DNA from: Pleionea sp. CnH1-48 | GTDB lineage: Bacteria; Pseudomonadota; Gammaproteobacteria; Enterobacterales; Kangiellaceae | Direction of reading: 5' to 3' | Assembly (NCBI RefSeq): GCF_024124665.1 | Contig: NZ_JAMXSB010000006.1 | Location: 124,001 to 188,000 of the forward strand | DNA length: 64,000 nucleotides | Shown: one piece after another, positions 26,560-35,384 of the stretch | Layout: every line of letters starts with the position of its first letter | Numbering within the stretch: the first letter of the stretch is position 1 | The notes under the pieces: model-generated | Told to the model about the DNA's origin: nothing | The model's database searches: none | What the model saw: only the letters and a program-made list of their open reading frames with translations | Translations under genes and position numbers: made by a program

Positions 26560-27831
26560 ATGATACAAACGCTGCTTTATCAAAATGCCTCCTCTAAGCA
26601 ACAACTACTCAGGCTTATTCAGGTTCGTTTCGTTTACATTCTGGGACAACTCCTCGTATTGGCGATAGCTTATCAGTTTTTTAACTTTGTCGTGCCAACC
26701 CCCCCCATCGCGTTGATATTATTAGTCGAAGTGTTTGCTTGCACTTACAGTATTTATCAATTACGTAAGCTTAGCTCCGTCAGCGAGCTGGTGTTTCTAA
26801 TGCAGCTTCTATTTGACCTCAGTGCGATAGGTGCATTGCTGTACTTTACCGGTGGAGCAACCAATGCTTTTGTATCTTTACTCTTGCTCCCGGTTACTTT
26901 AGGAGCTCTTATTTGTCGTGCACTCTATGCCTGGGCAATAGGATGTTACGCCATCTTAATTTATTCCATCTTACTTATTCCTTTGATTCCCTTAGATGGA
27001 ATGGGCTCAATGGAAGGTCACCATCACTCAATGAATCTTCATTATGTAGGCATGTGGCTAACATTTTTGATATCAACCTTACTGATTCTTTATTTTGTTA
27101 ATAAGTTGAGTGCGGCACTTGCAACCAAATATAAAGAACTCGCCAGTTTTAAAGAGCAACAATTACGCAACGAACAGGTGATTGCATTGGGTCTATTATC
27201 AGCCAATGCCGCCCATCAGCTGGCAACACCTTTAGCTTCCATAAAAATGATTTGTGAGGAGCTTTCTGAGCAGAATTCAGAAGATGAATTGATCGAGCTG
27301 ATGGAGCAGCAGGTTGATCGCTGTCAAAATATTCTGCAGCGACTAAAACACAAAGTGAATGACCCGTCTCCAGATGATGGACAATCCATTGCAATTAGTG
27401 ACTTTATCGAGTTGCTAAAAGAGCAGTGGCTGATCAGTTACCCCGATCACCAACTGGCTATCAGCAACTCAATGAGTCCGCACACCTTGGTTACTTCTGA
27501 TGCCTCACTTTTACCAGCAGTCATTAACCTGCTGGATAACGCAGCCAGAGCGAATAAAAAAGCCAATATCAATCAAACAGCGATGTCTATTAACGAACAA
27601 GATAACTTTGTTTATCTAACATTTACCAACTCAGCAAGCTCTGTTTCTAATTTTGTTGCCGAAGAACTGGGCAAACGACCACTGCTGAGCACAGAAGGTG
27701 GCATGGGTATCGGCTTTCTTTTAGCTAATAGCTCAATAGAACGTGTTCGTGGCGAAGTTTGGTTAGAATCCGATAAGAGTCATATAAAAACAGCAATCAA
27801 GTTACCTAAGGCTGGCCAAGATGACAAATAA
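26560..27831 (+). CDS. RegB/PrrB-like redox-sensing histidine kinase
   Basis: 423 residues with about six N-terminal transmembrane helices (residues 20-180), then a kinase core. The quinone-site signature of RegB, GGxxNPF, appears as GGATNAF at about residue 98. The H-box reads ANAAHQLATPLASIKM, with His at about 219, as in RegB rather than the usual HELRTP. A Cys follows the H-box (KMICEEL). The loop between the last helices is Met/His-rich (GMGSMEGHHHSMNLHY, about 147-162). The ATP lid ends GMGIGFLLANSSIERVRG. The gene overlaps the response regulator by 11 bases. By family it signals the redox state of the respiratory chain. Confidence 0.85.
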   Translation: MIQTLLYQNASSKQQLLRLIQVRFVYILGQLLVLAIAYQFFNFVVPTPPIALILLVEVFACTYSIYQLRKLSSVSELVFLMQLLFDLSAIGALLYFTGGATNAFVSLLLLPVTLGALICRALYAWAIGCYAILIYSILLIPLIPLDGMGSMEGHHHSMNLHYVGMWLTFLISTLLILYFVNKLSAALATKYKELASFKEQQLRNEQVIALGLLSANAAHQLATPLASIKMICEELSEQNSEDELIELMEQQVDRCQNILQRLKHKVNDPSPDDGQSIAISDFIELLKEQWLISYPDHQLAISNSMSPHTLVTSDASLLPAVINLLDNAARANKKANINQTAMSINEQDNFVYLTFTNSASSVSNFVAEELGKRPLLSTEGGMGIGFLLANSSIERVRGEVWLESDKSHIKTAIKLPKAGQDDK

Positions 27832-28351
27832 TGAAACCTGGCTCATTGTCGAAGATGATCCCGTATTCTCGTCTCTGTTATTAAGACGTTTAACAAAAAA
27901 AGGAATTACAGCGGTTCATGCCGAAGATAGTTTTGAAGCGCTGCAACTAGCCAACAAATACAGACCTCAAAAAGTACTGTTAGATTTAAAGTTAGCAGAG
28001 GAATCGGGGTTAGCTTTATTACCAGAATTGCTCTCCCTGCTACCCGAAGTTAAGGTTTTGATATTAACTGGCTATGCCAGTATCAGCACAGCAGTAACAG
28101 CCATAAAGATGGGCGCTTACAACTATCTACCAAAGCCAGCTTCGACGGAAGAAATCATTGCTGCTCTATCACAGGATGATTCAAAACAACCTGAATTTAA
28201 ACCGCTTTCTCCAGAAGAACTCGAATGGGAACATCTACATAAAGTACTCGCAGAAAACCAAGGAAACATTTCTGCTACCGCCAGAGAGTTAGGAATGCAT
28301 AGACGCACATTACAAAGAAAACTGGCAAAAAAAAGGGCGCCACGGTCGTGA
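27821..28351 (+). CDS. RegA/PrrA-like response regulator with Fis-type HTH
   Basis: 176 residues: receiver domain (LIVEDDPVFSSLLLRRL, phosphoacceptor in VLLDLKLAEESG, LTGYASISTAVTAIKMGAYNYLPKPAS) and a short C-terminal Fis-like helix-turn-helix (NISATARELGMHRRTLQRKLAKK), the exact architecture of RegA/PrrA/ActR. It overlaps the kinase gene by 11 bases. Its last bases contain an inverted repeat that serves the convergent TonB receptor gene as terminator. A RegR-like box upstream of that receptor suggests it as a target. Confidence 0.92.
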   Translation: MTNNETWLIVEDDPVFSSLLLRRLTKKGITAVHAEDSFEALQLANKYRPQKVLLDLKLAEESGLALLPELLSLLPEVKVLILTGYASISTAVTAIKMGAYNYLPKPASTEEIIAALSQDDSKQPEFKPLSPEELEWEHLHKVLAENQGNISATARELGMHRRTLQRKLAKKRAPRS

Positions 28352-28355
28352 CGCC
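28327..28355 (-). terminator. intrinsic terminator of the TonB receptor, inside the 3' end of the regulator gene
   Basis: On the minus strand a GGCG-T-CACG / CGTG-G-CGCC stem (28336-28355, one mismatch) is followed by eight T (28327-28334). The stem overlaps the last codons and the stop of the plus-strand response regulator. It lies 31 bases beyond the receptor stop. Confidence 0.8.
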
Positions 28356-28386
28356 AAAGGTTGTGGTATCGGTTTTCTCGTTGGGA

Positions 28387-30435
28387 CTAAAATAACCGAT
28401 TGATGGAAAAAACAAACTGCCTTTCTGCACCAAGTATGCGTTGGCCAGGTGCGACCGCACTGCTCATAACTCGGTTGTAACCAGAAAGGTGAGAAACATA
28501 TTCTTTATCGGATAAATTACTAATGGCAAATGACAATAGAGTCGAAGCATTTAACTGCCATTGTGCTCCAAAGTTTAATACACCATAACCTGATGTTGGT
28601 TGCTCAGAAAGCATTTGTGAAACATCATCCTGCTTTGCGTAAACCTGTCCAGATAAATCAAAAGTCCAGTCTTGATGCTGATAATTAATTTTCATATACA
28701 CATTATCAGGCGCAATTCGATAGAGATTATCATTAACATCATCGCGTTCCCCTCTTACAATAGACAATGTAGATTCAAGCCACCACAGCTCATTGATTTG
28801 CCATAACAACTCTGCATCCAGACCTTTCATAGAACCATCAACATTAGCAAATCTCAGCACCTGACTTCCGGGCATCATCATATTGGCAAACATCAATGCA
28901 GCAGTATTGGTTTCGTTGATCCCTTGAATATAATTTTTCAGATCGTGATAAAAAATTTGAGGACTAAACTTAACAACATCATTCTGCCAAGTAAATCCAA
29001 TTTCAAACTGTGTTGCTTGCTCAGATTCCAGCGAACGATCGCCCATATACAAATTGCCATCGGCTAAACCAGCCGTTGCCGCTAACGGGAGCCATAAATA
29101 TAATTCTTGATAAGTTGGCAAACGATTTTTTTGTCCTACGCCAAGATACCATTTCCACTCATCAGAAACCTGATAGTGATAATTTAAAGACCAGTCAATA
29201 TCACTAAAACTACGTTCTCTTTGGCTCTGATTAAAACTGTTTTGCAGCATAGTGACTGGAGGCATCATACCAAACATGTGGTGGCTTACGCTGTCACTGT
29301 TGACCTCGCCTTTTTTATAGCGAATACCAGCATTGATGCTTTGACTCTCATCTAACGACAAATTTGACTGCCAATAAACACTTAGGTCTTCACGAGATGC
29401 ATTACTAAATGCCTTCACTCGAAACATTGGATTGTTGGGGTTGGTAACCACCATATTATGAAGACTGTCTTTTTGCTCAACTCCAAAAGTGTGGGCCATC
29501 TGATCATTTTGCCAATCCAAGGCAATATGCACTCCATCTCCTTCACTGGTGGCATAGGAATAACGAGCCATGGTGGGCATCATGAGTGTTCTTAACGTAA
29601 AATTATCCATTCCATGTTGTGCTTCCATATCAAAAGCTTTGATACTCAAGGAAACATCCTGCCATTCCGTTTGATAGTGCAGTCCAGTCCGCTCACCATC
29701 AATAAAACGAATATCCATTCCCAAGGCAGGTGTTCCTGATTCATCAACATCCTGTTTGGCAAATTCAAGGTCCAGTTGATGTTGACCCACCTTAAAACCG
29801 TAACCTATCTGGTTTACATTTTTATCGAACTCAGTTGCGGCTAGTGTGCCCAATGGCGATTCAACATCATCTCCCGTTTGATCCGATGCCAACCATTGAA
29901 ACCGATGCATGTTATTTGCCCATCCAGCAGCTAACGCTTGCTCTTTAGCTGCATCAGAAAAAGCTCCATGATAAAAACCAGAGAACTCTCCTTCGTGAGA
30001 ATTAAATTCTGGCTTGTGGTTAATAACCTCAATTTGGCTTCCCAGAGTTTCTAATCCACTGGCTACCGGGGCAATGCCGCGATACAGAATGACTTCCTGT
30101 GCCCAGGCGGGAATGGAATAACTAAGGGGAGCATCCATTAAATTAGGGCCCGCCGAGACAATAGGAAAGCCATCGATCGACACACCAGTACGACTACCGA
30201 TGTGCCCACGATACTGAGGTAATACGGTTACACGTCCGTTCTGATTAAAATCGGCTCCTGGCAACGCCGCCAGTGCCTGCCCAATATCTGGCAGTAAGGG
30301 GTTGGTTTCACGCTCCACATAAATAGAGTCGCCCTCTTCGCGCTCACCTTTAACCACTAACTTTTGGCTATCTTCAGCCTGCACCACAACACAAATGCTG
30401 GCAAGCCCAAAGCCCCAGCCTACAACTTTACGCAT
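28387..30435 (-). CDS. TonB-dependent receptor, OprC/NosA-like (putative copper receptor)
   Basis: 682-residue outer-membrane protein with a signal peptide (VGWGFGLASICVVVQAED), a plug domain (about 30-140: LPQYRGHIGSRTGVSIDGFPI, LMDAPLSY) and a beta barrel ending in an aromatic residue (QFVFSINRLF). Resemblance to the copper receptors OprC/NosA rests on RG..GSR..V.IDG, a GPNLMDAPLSY stretch where OprC has CPNxMD, and QHGMDNFTLR (HxM, about residues 272-280). It is also rich in Met (LMMPTMAR, MFGMMPPVTM, MFANMMMPG). The Cys of the OprC CxxxM site is Gly here. It converges on the RegBA-like pair. Metal specificity is inference. Confidence 0.8.
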   Translation of the reverse strand: MRKVVGWGFGLASICVVVQAEDSQKLVVKGEREEGDSIYVERETNPLLPDIGQALAALPGADFNQNGRVTVLPQYRGHIGSRTGVSIDGFPIVSAGPNLMDAPLSYSIPAWAQEVILYRGIAPVASGLETLGSQIEVINHKPEFNSHEGEFSGFYHGAFSDAAKEQALAAGWANNMHRFQWLASDQTGDDVESPLGTLAATEFDKNVNQIGYGFKVGQHQLDLEFAKQDVDESGTPALGMDIRFIDGERTGLHYQTEWQDVSLSIKAFDMEAQHGMDNFTLRTLMMPTMARYSYATSEGDGVHIALDWQNDQMAHTFGVEQKDSLHNMVVTNPNNPMFRVKAFSNASREDLSVYWQSNLSLDESQSINAGIRYKKGEVNSDSVSHHMFGMMPPVTMLQNSFNQSQRERSFSDIDWSLNYHYQVSDEWKWYLGVGQKNRLPTYQELYLWLPLAATAGLADGNLYMGDRSLESEQATQFEIGFTWQNDVVKFSPQIFYHDLKNYIQGINETNTAALMFANMMMPGSQVLRFANVDGSMKGLDAELLWQINELWWLESTLSIVRGERDDVNDNLYRIAPDNVYMKINYQHQDWTFDLSGQVYAKQDDVSQMLSEQPTSGYGVLNFGAQWQLNASTLLSFAISNLSDKEYVSHLSGYNRVMSSAVAPGQRILGAERQFVFSINRLF

Positions 30436-30497
30436 TTTTTAACGAACTCTTGCTTTTATTTTGGACGTCAGCTTAGCAAAGAGAAAAAGAATTAAGG

Positions 30498-30524
30498 GTA
30501 ACTGCGGCATTTTGTCGCAGTTAC
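30498..30524. promoter_or_regulatory. palindrome with RegA/RegR-type box upstream of the TonB receptor
   Basis: GTAACTGCG (30498-30506) and CGCAGTTAC (30516-30524) are perfect 9-bp inverted arms around a 9-base centre. The inner part, GCGGCATTTTGTCGC (30504-30518), fits the published RegR box GNGRCRTTNNGNCGC at every defined position. It lies 63 bases upstream of the receptor start, a normal activator or operator position. Confidence 0.7.
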
Positions 30525-30602
30525 TTTGGAGGTACAAAAAGGTCACTTTTCCGGGTAAATCTCAACACCAGAAAAGCTCATAAGTATTTTAAAATATACC
30601 GA

Positions 30603-31040
30603 TTAGAGTACTACATCCCACACATCATCATGAGACATCCAGTCACGATATTTTTCTTCACCACCTCGAGCTTTCCAGTCAGAATCAATGGTCAATCGTG
30701 AGCTAATACCCCCGCGAGGATTACATATCATCACCACCCTGAGTCTTTCTGGCTCAAACACCTCAATCAAGTGATCATAAAAAACGTTAATCAAGCGTTC
30801 GTAAGAAACCACAATATTTCGCAGCTGATAGACATATTGCTTTAATGATTTCAGCTCAATGATTTTTTTATTGGGGTAGAAGGTTAAATAGACGGCGGCA
30901 AAATCCGGCTGCCCCTGGACCCCCAAAAACGTGAACTCAGGTATTTTGACCTTAATTTCATAGGCGCCTTGCGAAGGATTAGGCAATCCCAGCAGCAGTG
31001 ATGAATCGATTTTTTCCCAGGTTAGCACTTCGTTAGACAC
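30603..31040 (-). CDS. QueF-like protein lacking catalytic Cys and His
   Basis: 145 residues, the size of type I QueF (YkvM-like). The T-fold signature is clear: GQPDFAAVYLTFYPNKKIIELKSLKQYVYQLRN, then ERLRVVMICNPRGGISSRLTID. In QueF a Cys stands seven residues before the Asp of QPD; here that position is Leu39 (FLGVQGQPD). The FHE pair after RN has become SYE, so His is Tyr while Glu and Asp remain. The nitrile-reductase nucleophile is therefore missing. A complete type II queF lies at 7586. It is transcribed divergently from metH. Possibilities are a regulatory or binding role with preQ0/preQ1, or a different chemistry. Confidence 0.85.
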   Translation of the reverse strand: MSNEVLTWEKIDSSLLLGLPNPSQGAYEIKVKIPEFTFLGVQGQPDFAAVYLTFYPNKKIIELKSLKQYVYQLRNIVVSYERLINVFYDHLIEVFEPERLRVVMICNPRGGISSRLTIDSDWKARGGEEKYRDWMSHDDVWDVVL

Positions 31041-31130
31041 AGCCGAATTCCTCTATGGTTACAAAAATGGCCTTTGCGGCACCAAAACTCTAATAACAGG
31101 CTTTCTATTTAGGCGAAATACTGCTTTAAT

Positions 31131-31162
31131 AGACTTCTTGATGTATAGACGTCTATAATTTA
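31131..31162 (+). promoter_or_regulatory. MetJ-type operator upstream of metH
   Basis: Contiguous 8-base units read AGACTTCT, TGATGTAT, AGACGTCT and ATAATTTA. The third is a perfect met box (AGACGTCT) and the first has one mismatch; tandem 8-mers are how MetJ binds. The array ends three bases before the metH ATG, where it would block transcription or initiation when S-adenosylmethionine is plentiful. Confidence 0.75.
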
Positions 31163-31165
31163 GCA

Positions 31166-34100
31166 ATGAATGAAGTTAGAGTCCAATTATTTGAAACATC
31201 CTTAGCTGCCAATATCCTGATCCTTGATGGTGCTATGGGAACCATGATCCAGAGCTACCAGCTCACAGAAGCCGACTATCGAGGACAGCGTTTTGCCGAC
31301 TGGCCACAAGATGTTAAGGGCAACAATGACCTATTGTCGCTCACTCAGCCCGATATCATTGCCGAGATTCATCGTGCTTATCTGGACGCGGGCGCTGACA
31401 TCATAGAAACCAATACCTTTAACGCCAATTCTGTGTCCATGGCAGATTACGGGATGGAATCCCTTGCCAAAGAACTCAATATAGAATCAGCCCGGATTGC
31501 TCGCCAAGTGGCTGATGAGTTTACTGATCGACCGCGTTTTGTTGCTGGTGTGATAGGCCCGACCAACCGTACTGCCAGTATCTCTCCCGATGTGAACGAT
31601 CCTGCTTTTCGTAACATCACTTTTGATCAGCTAAAAGACAGCTATTTAGAAGCCGCGGCGGGATTGGTCGAAGGTGGCAGTGATATTCTGCTCATCGAGA
31701 CTGTCTTTGATACGCTTAACGCTAAAGCAGCGATCTATGCCGTCGAGCAATTATTTGATGAACAGGGTTACCGGCTCCCGGTCATGATATCAGGCACCAT
31801 TACCGACGCTTCAGGCCGCACACTCACCGGACAAACCACCGAAGCTTTCTATCATTCGCTGCGCCATGTTAACCCCATATCCTTCGGTCTTAACTGCGCT
31901 TTGGGACCAGAAGAGCTGCGTCCTTACGTCGAAACCCTGTCAAACATCGCCGAGTGTGGTGTCTCAGCACACCCCAACGCGGGCTTACCCAATGAGTTTG
32001 GTGGCTATGACGAAACGCCCGAATCCATGGCGGCAGACATCAAAGAATGGGCACAGCGGGGATTTCTAAATATTGTTGGAGGATGTTGTGGAACCACACC
32101 AGAACATATTCGTGCTATCGCGCAAGCCGTCGCAGATGTGCGTCCACGCAAACTCCCTACCATAGAAAAAGCCTGCCGCCTCTCTGGACTGGAACCTCTC
32201 ACCATTAATAAAGACAGCTTGTTTGTTAATATTGGAGAGCGCACGAATGTTACCGGCTCGGCTCGTTTCTTGCGGCTAATAAAAGAAGAAGACTACTCAA
32301 CAGCATTAGAGGTTGCTCAGCATCAGGTCGAAAATGGTGCTCAGATGATCGACATCAACATGGATGAAGGCATGCTTGATTCCAAAAGTGTGATGACGAC
32401 TTTTTTAAATCTGGTAGCCAGCGAACCTGAGATCAGTCGTGTTCCTATTGTATTAGATTCCTCCAAGTGGGAAGTCATTGAAGCAGGATTAAAATGCATT
32501 CAAGGAAAAGGCGTTGTTAATTCTATTTCGTTAAAAGAAGGTGAAGCTGAATTTATTCATCATGCTCGCGAAGTTAAACGTTACGGAGCAGCAGTGATCG
32601 TCATGGCGTTTGATGAACAAGGACAGGCAGATTCATTTGAACGCAAAGCCGAAATTTGTCGACGAGCTTACAATATTCTAACGCAACAAGTTGGCTTTCC
32701 GGCCGAAGATATTATTTTTGATCCTAATATTTTTGCCGTCGCAACGGGCATAGAAGAACACAATAACTACGGTGTCGACTTTATTGATGCCACTCGCTTC
32801 ATCAAACAAAACCTTCCGCATGCAATGATATCGGGAGGCGTATCCAACTTATCCTTCTCTTTTCGTGGCAACAATCCTGTGCGCGAAGCCATGCATGCAG
32901 TGTTTCTTTATCATTGTATCAATGAAGGTATGGACATGGGCATTGTGAATGCCGCCCAACTCGAAGTTTATGATGCGATTGATCCAGAGCTAAAAGAAAT
33001 CTGCGAAGATGTCATACTCAACCGACATTCCAATGCAACGGAAAGACTCATCGAGATTGCTGAAAAAGTCCGTGGCCAACAACAAGGACAAAAGCAAGAT
33101 GAAACCAAATTTGAATGGCGCAGTTGGGACGTCAAAAAAAGGCTTGAGCACGCTTTAGTAAAAGGCATTACGGAATTCATTGACGAAGATGTCGAAGAAG
33201 CACGACTGAAACTAGGCATTCCATTAAAAGTCATAGAAGGGCCTTTAATGGATGGCATGAATGTGGTTGGTGATTTGTTTGGCTCCGGAAAAATGTTTTT
33301 ACCTCAGGTAGTAAAGTCGGCTCGAGTGATGAAAAAAGCAGTGGCTTACCTACTCCCGTTTATGGACGATGACAGCTCTACTCAACAATCACAAGGCAAA
33401 GTGCTGCTCGCTACAGTCAAAGGCGATGTTCATGATATCGGCAAAAATATCGTCGGAGTGGTCTTACAGTGTAATGGCTACGAAGTGCTTGACTTAGGCG
33501 TTATGGTTTCTAGCGATGACATTCTAAAAACAGCAAAAAAAGAAAACTGCGACATTATTGGCCTATCTGGTTTGATCACACCATCACTGGAAGAAATGGC
33601 TCATGTCGCCAACGAAATGACGCGCCAGGAATTCGATATCCCTCTGCTGATTGGTGGAGCTACGACATCACGCATACATACAGCAGTAAAAATAGATCCC
33701 AACTATCAAAATGCAGTGATCCATGTGGTTGATGCATCACGAGTCATTAACGTGACTGGCCAATTACTCAACAAACAGGTTCGTGGTGATTATATTCAGT
33801 CAATCAAAGATGAATACCAAACCATGCGTGAAGAGAGACAGAAACGTCAAAACAAAAAAGCGTTGGTGGACTATCCCATTGCTAAAAACAATCATCTAAA
33901 AACAGACTGGAATACTATAGAAATAACGCAGCCCAGTTTTTTGGGAACCAAAGTATTTGATGATTACCCGCTGGAAGATTTGGTTGAACGAATCGATTGG
34001 ACGCCGTTTTTCTCTTCCTGGCAATTGGCCGGACGCTTCCCGCGCATACTTACCGACGAAGTAGTTGGCGAAACAGCCACACGTCTTTATGAAGACGCAC

Positions 34101-34849
34101 AGCAAATGCTCAAGCGTATTCTCGATGAAAAATGGCTAACAGCAAGAGCCGTTATCGGATTCTTTCCTGCTAACGCGGTCAATATTGATGACACAGAAGT
34201 CTATACTGACAACACACGCACACAAGTGCAACAAACCCTGTGCCATATTCGTCAACAATTGCCACGTCGTGATGATAAGGCCAACCTAAGTTTAGCTGAC
34301 TATGTCGCTCCCAAAGAAAGCGGCAAAGAAGACTTCATCGGGGCTTTTGCGGTTACCGCAGGCATAGGCATCGAACCCTACGTTAAACGCTTTGAAGAAC
34401 AACAGGACGACTACAACGCGATCTTACTCAAAGCGCTAGCCGACCGACTGGCGGAGGCTTTTGCCGAACGCATGCACGAACGCGTCAGAAAGGAGTTCTG
34501 GGGCTATGCCAGTGACGAAAACCTCACCAACGATCAACTGATCTCAGAAAAGTACCAAGGTATTCGCCCCGCTCCGGGTTACCCAGCTTGTCCCGATCAC
34601 ACCGAGAAAGCTAAACTATGGGCACTGCTTGATGCCGAGAAACACACCGGAATCAGTTTGACTGAAAGTTTTGCCATGTCGCCTGCTGCTTCGGTATCCG
34701 GCTGGTATTTTTCTCATCCTGACGCCCGCTATTTTGGTACCGGACAAATTACTCAAGGGCAAGTAGAAGACTATGCACAAAGAAAAGAAATGTCCGTTGC
34801 TGATGTAGAAAAATGGCTAGCACCTATATTAGGATATACACCAAAATAA
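31166..34849 (+). CDS. metH: cobalamin-dependent methionine synthase
   Basis: Full-length MetH of 1227 residues that transfers methyl from 5-methyltetrahydrofolate to homocysteine. Domains in order: homocysteine-binding barrel ([14 protein letters not shown]; zinc ligands in GLNCALG and [10 protein letters not shown]), pterin-binding barrel ([11 protein letters not shown]), cobalamin-binding cap and Rossmann domain ([10 protein letters not shown], with the cobalt-ligand His; [20 protein letters not shown]), and C-terminal reactivation domain ([12 protein letters not shown]). All key motifs are intact. ATG 31166 has no visible Shine-Dalgarno sequence. No cobalamin riboswitch is seen upstream; a MetJ-type operator is. 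A long hairpin follows. Confidence 0.98.
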   Translation: MNEVRVQLFETSLAANILILDGAMGTMIQSYQLTEADYRGQRFADWPQDVKGNNDLLSLTQPDIIAEIHRAYLDAGADIIETNTFNANSVSMADYGMESLAKELNIESARIARQVADEFTDRPRFVAGVIGPTNRTASISPDVNDPAFRNITFDQLKDSYLEAAAGLVEGGSDILLIETVFDTLNAKAAIYAVEQLFDEQGYRLPVMISGTITDASGRTLTGQTTEAFYHSLRHVNPISFGLNCALGPEELRPYVETLSNIAECGVSAHPNAGLPNEFGGYDETPESMAADIKEWAQRGFLNIVGGCCGTTPEHIRAIAQAVADVRPRKLPTIEKACRLSGLEPLTINKDSLFVNIGERTNVTGSARFLRLIKEEDYSTALEVAQHQVENGAQMIDINMDEGMLDSKSVMTTFLNLVASEPEISRVPIVLDSSKWEVIEAGLKCIQGKGVVNSISLKEGEAEFIHHAREVKRYGAAVIVMAFDEQGQADSFERKAEICRRAYNILTQQVGFPAEDIIFDPNIFAVATGIEEHNNYGVDFIDATRFIKQNLPHAMISGGVSNLSFSFRGNNPVREAMHAVFLYHCINEGMDMGIVNAAQLEVYDAIDPELKEICEDVILNRHSNATERLIEIAEKVRGQQQGQKQDETKFEWRSWDVKKRLEHALVKGITEFIDEDVEEARLKLGIPLKVIEGPLMDGMNVVGDLFGSGKMFLPQVVKSARVMKKAVAYLLPFMDDDSSTQQSQGKVLLATVKGDVHDIGKNIVGVVLQCNGYEVLDLGVMVSSDDILKTAKKENCDIIGLSGLITPSLEEMAHVANEMTRQEFDIPLLIGGATTSRIHTAVKIDPNYQNAVIHVVDASRVINVTGQLLNKQVRGDYIQSIKDEYQTMREERQKRQNKKALVDYPIAKNNHLKTDWNTIEITQPSFLGTKVFDDYPLEDLVERIDWTPFFSSWQLAGRFPRILTDEVVGETATRLYEDAQQMLKRILDEKWLTARAVIGFFPANAVNIDDTEVYTDNTRTQVQQTLCHIRQQLPRRDDKANLSLADYVAPKESGKEDFIGAFAVTAGIGIEPYVKRFEEQQDDYNAILLKALADRLAEAFAERMHERVRKEFWGYASDENLTNDQLISEKYQGIRPAPGYPACPDHTEKAKLWALLDAEKHTGISLTESFAMSPAASVSGWYFSHPDARYFGTGQITQGQVEDYAQRKEMSVADVEKWLAPILGYTPK

Positions 34850-34851
34850 CA

Positions 34852-34883
34852 AGCAGACACTTTCTACCCAGAAAGTGTCTGCT
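34852..34883 (+). terminator. long hairpin after metH (terminator-like, no T-run)
   Basis: AGCAGACACTTTCT and AGAAAGTGTCTGCT form a perfect 14-bp stem with an ACCC loop, two bases after the metH stop. It lacks a T-run, so it may protect the mRNA end or act as an operator rather than terminate. The thioesterase starts 20 bases later. Confidence 0.55.
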
Positions 34884-34903
34884 AAACTTCTATCGGTGCC
34901 ATT

Positions 34904-35341
34904 ATGACAGCTACATTAGAACAGTTTTTAGCCGACTTTAAAGTATACTCAGACATTCCTCTCCAATGGGGTGAGATGGATGCCTTCCAACATATCAACA
35001 ATGTAAATTACTTTCGTTATTTTGAAACTGCTCGTATTTTGCAGTTTGGAAAAACAGGCTTGATGAAGTCCATGGGCGAAAAAGGCATAGGCCCTATTCT
35101 TGCTTCGACAGAATGTAAATACCGCCGCGCCCTGGTTTACCCAGATACCATCAAGGTTGGAGTAAAAACCACGGAGTTCGAAGAGTTTGGTTTTATCCAT
35201 GAATACGCGATATACAGTGAGCAACAAGATGCCATGACAACCTTCGGCCAAGCCAGAATCGTATTGGTTAACTATAAAACTCAACAAAAAGAGCGTATGA
35301 CCGACGAGATTATCGAAGAGCTAAAACGCTTGAATCCTTAA
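34904..35341 (+). CDS. acyl-CoA thioesterase, hotdog fold (4HBT/YbgC type)
   Basis: 145 residues with the YbgC-type signature QWGEMDAFQHINNVNYFRYFETARI (catalytic Asp in DxxxHxN) and the hotdog strands YRRALVYPDTIKVGVKTTEFEEFGFIHEYAIY. Such enzymes hydrolyse acyl-CoA thioesters in the cytosol; the substrate is not predictable. It is codirectional with metH but separated by a strong hairpin, so cotranscription is uncertain. Confidence 0.9.
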   Translation: MTATLEQFLADFKVYSDIPLQWGEMDAFQHINNVNYFRYFETARILQFGKTGLMKSMGEKGIGPILASTECKYRRALVYPDTIKVGVKTTEFEEFGFIHEYAIYSEQQDAMTTFGQARIVLVNYKTQQKERMTDEIIEELKRLNP

Positions 35342-35361
35342 CATCATTGCGTGCAATCGTT

Positions 35362-35380
35362 GCGGGCAATCATCGCCCGC
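35362..35380. terminator. bidirectional terminator-like hairpin
   Basis: GCGGGC and GCCCGC arms surround a 7-base loop between the convergent thioesterase and GGDEF-EAL genes. Only short T-rich sequence flanks it. Confidence 0.55.
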
Positions 35381-35384
35381 TTCA

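Noticed and set aside
31041-31165. Cobalamin riboswitch before metH
   Set aside because: The 125-base region is too short and lacks the B12-box; a MetJ-type operator explains the control.
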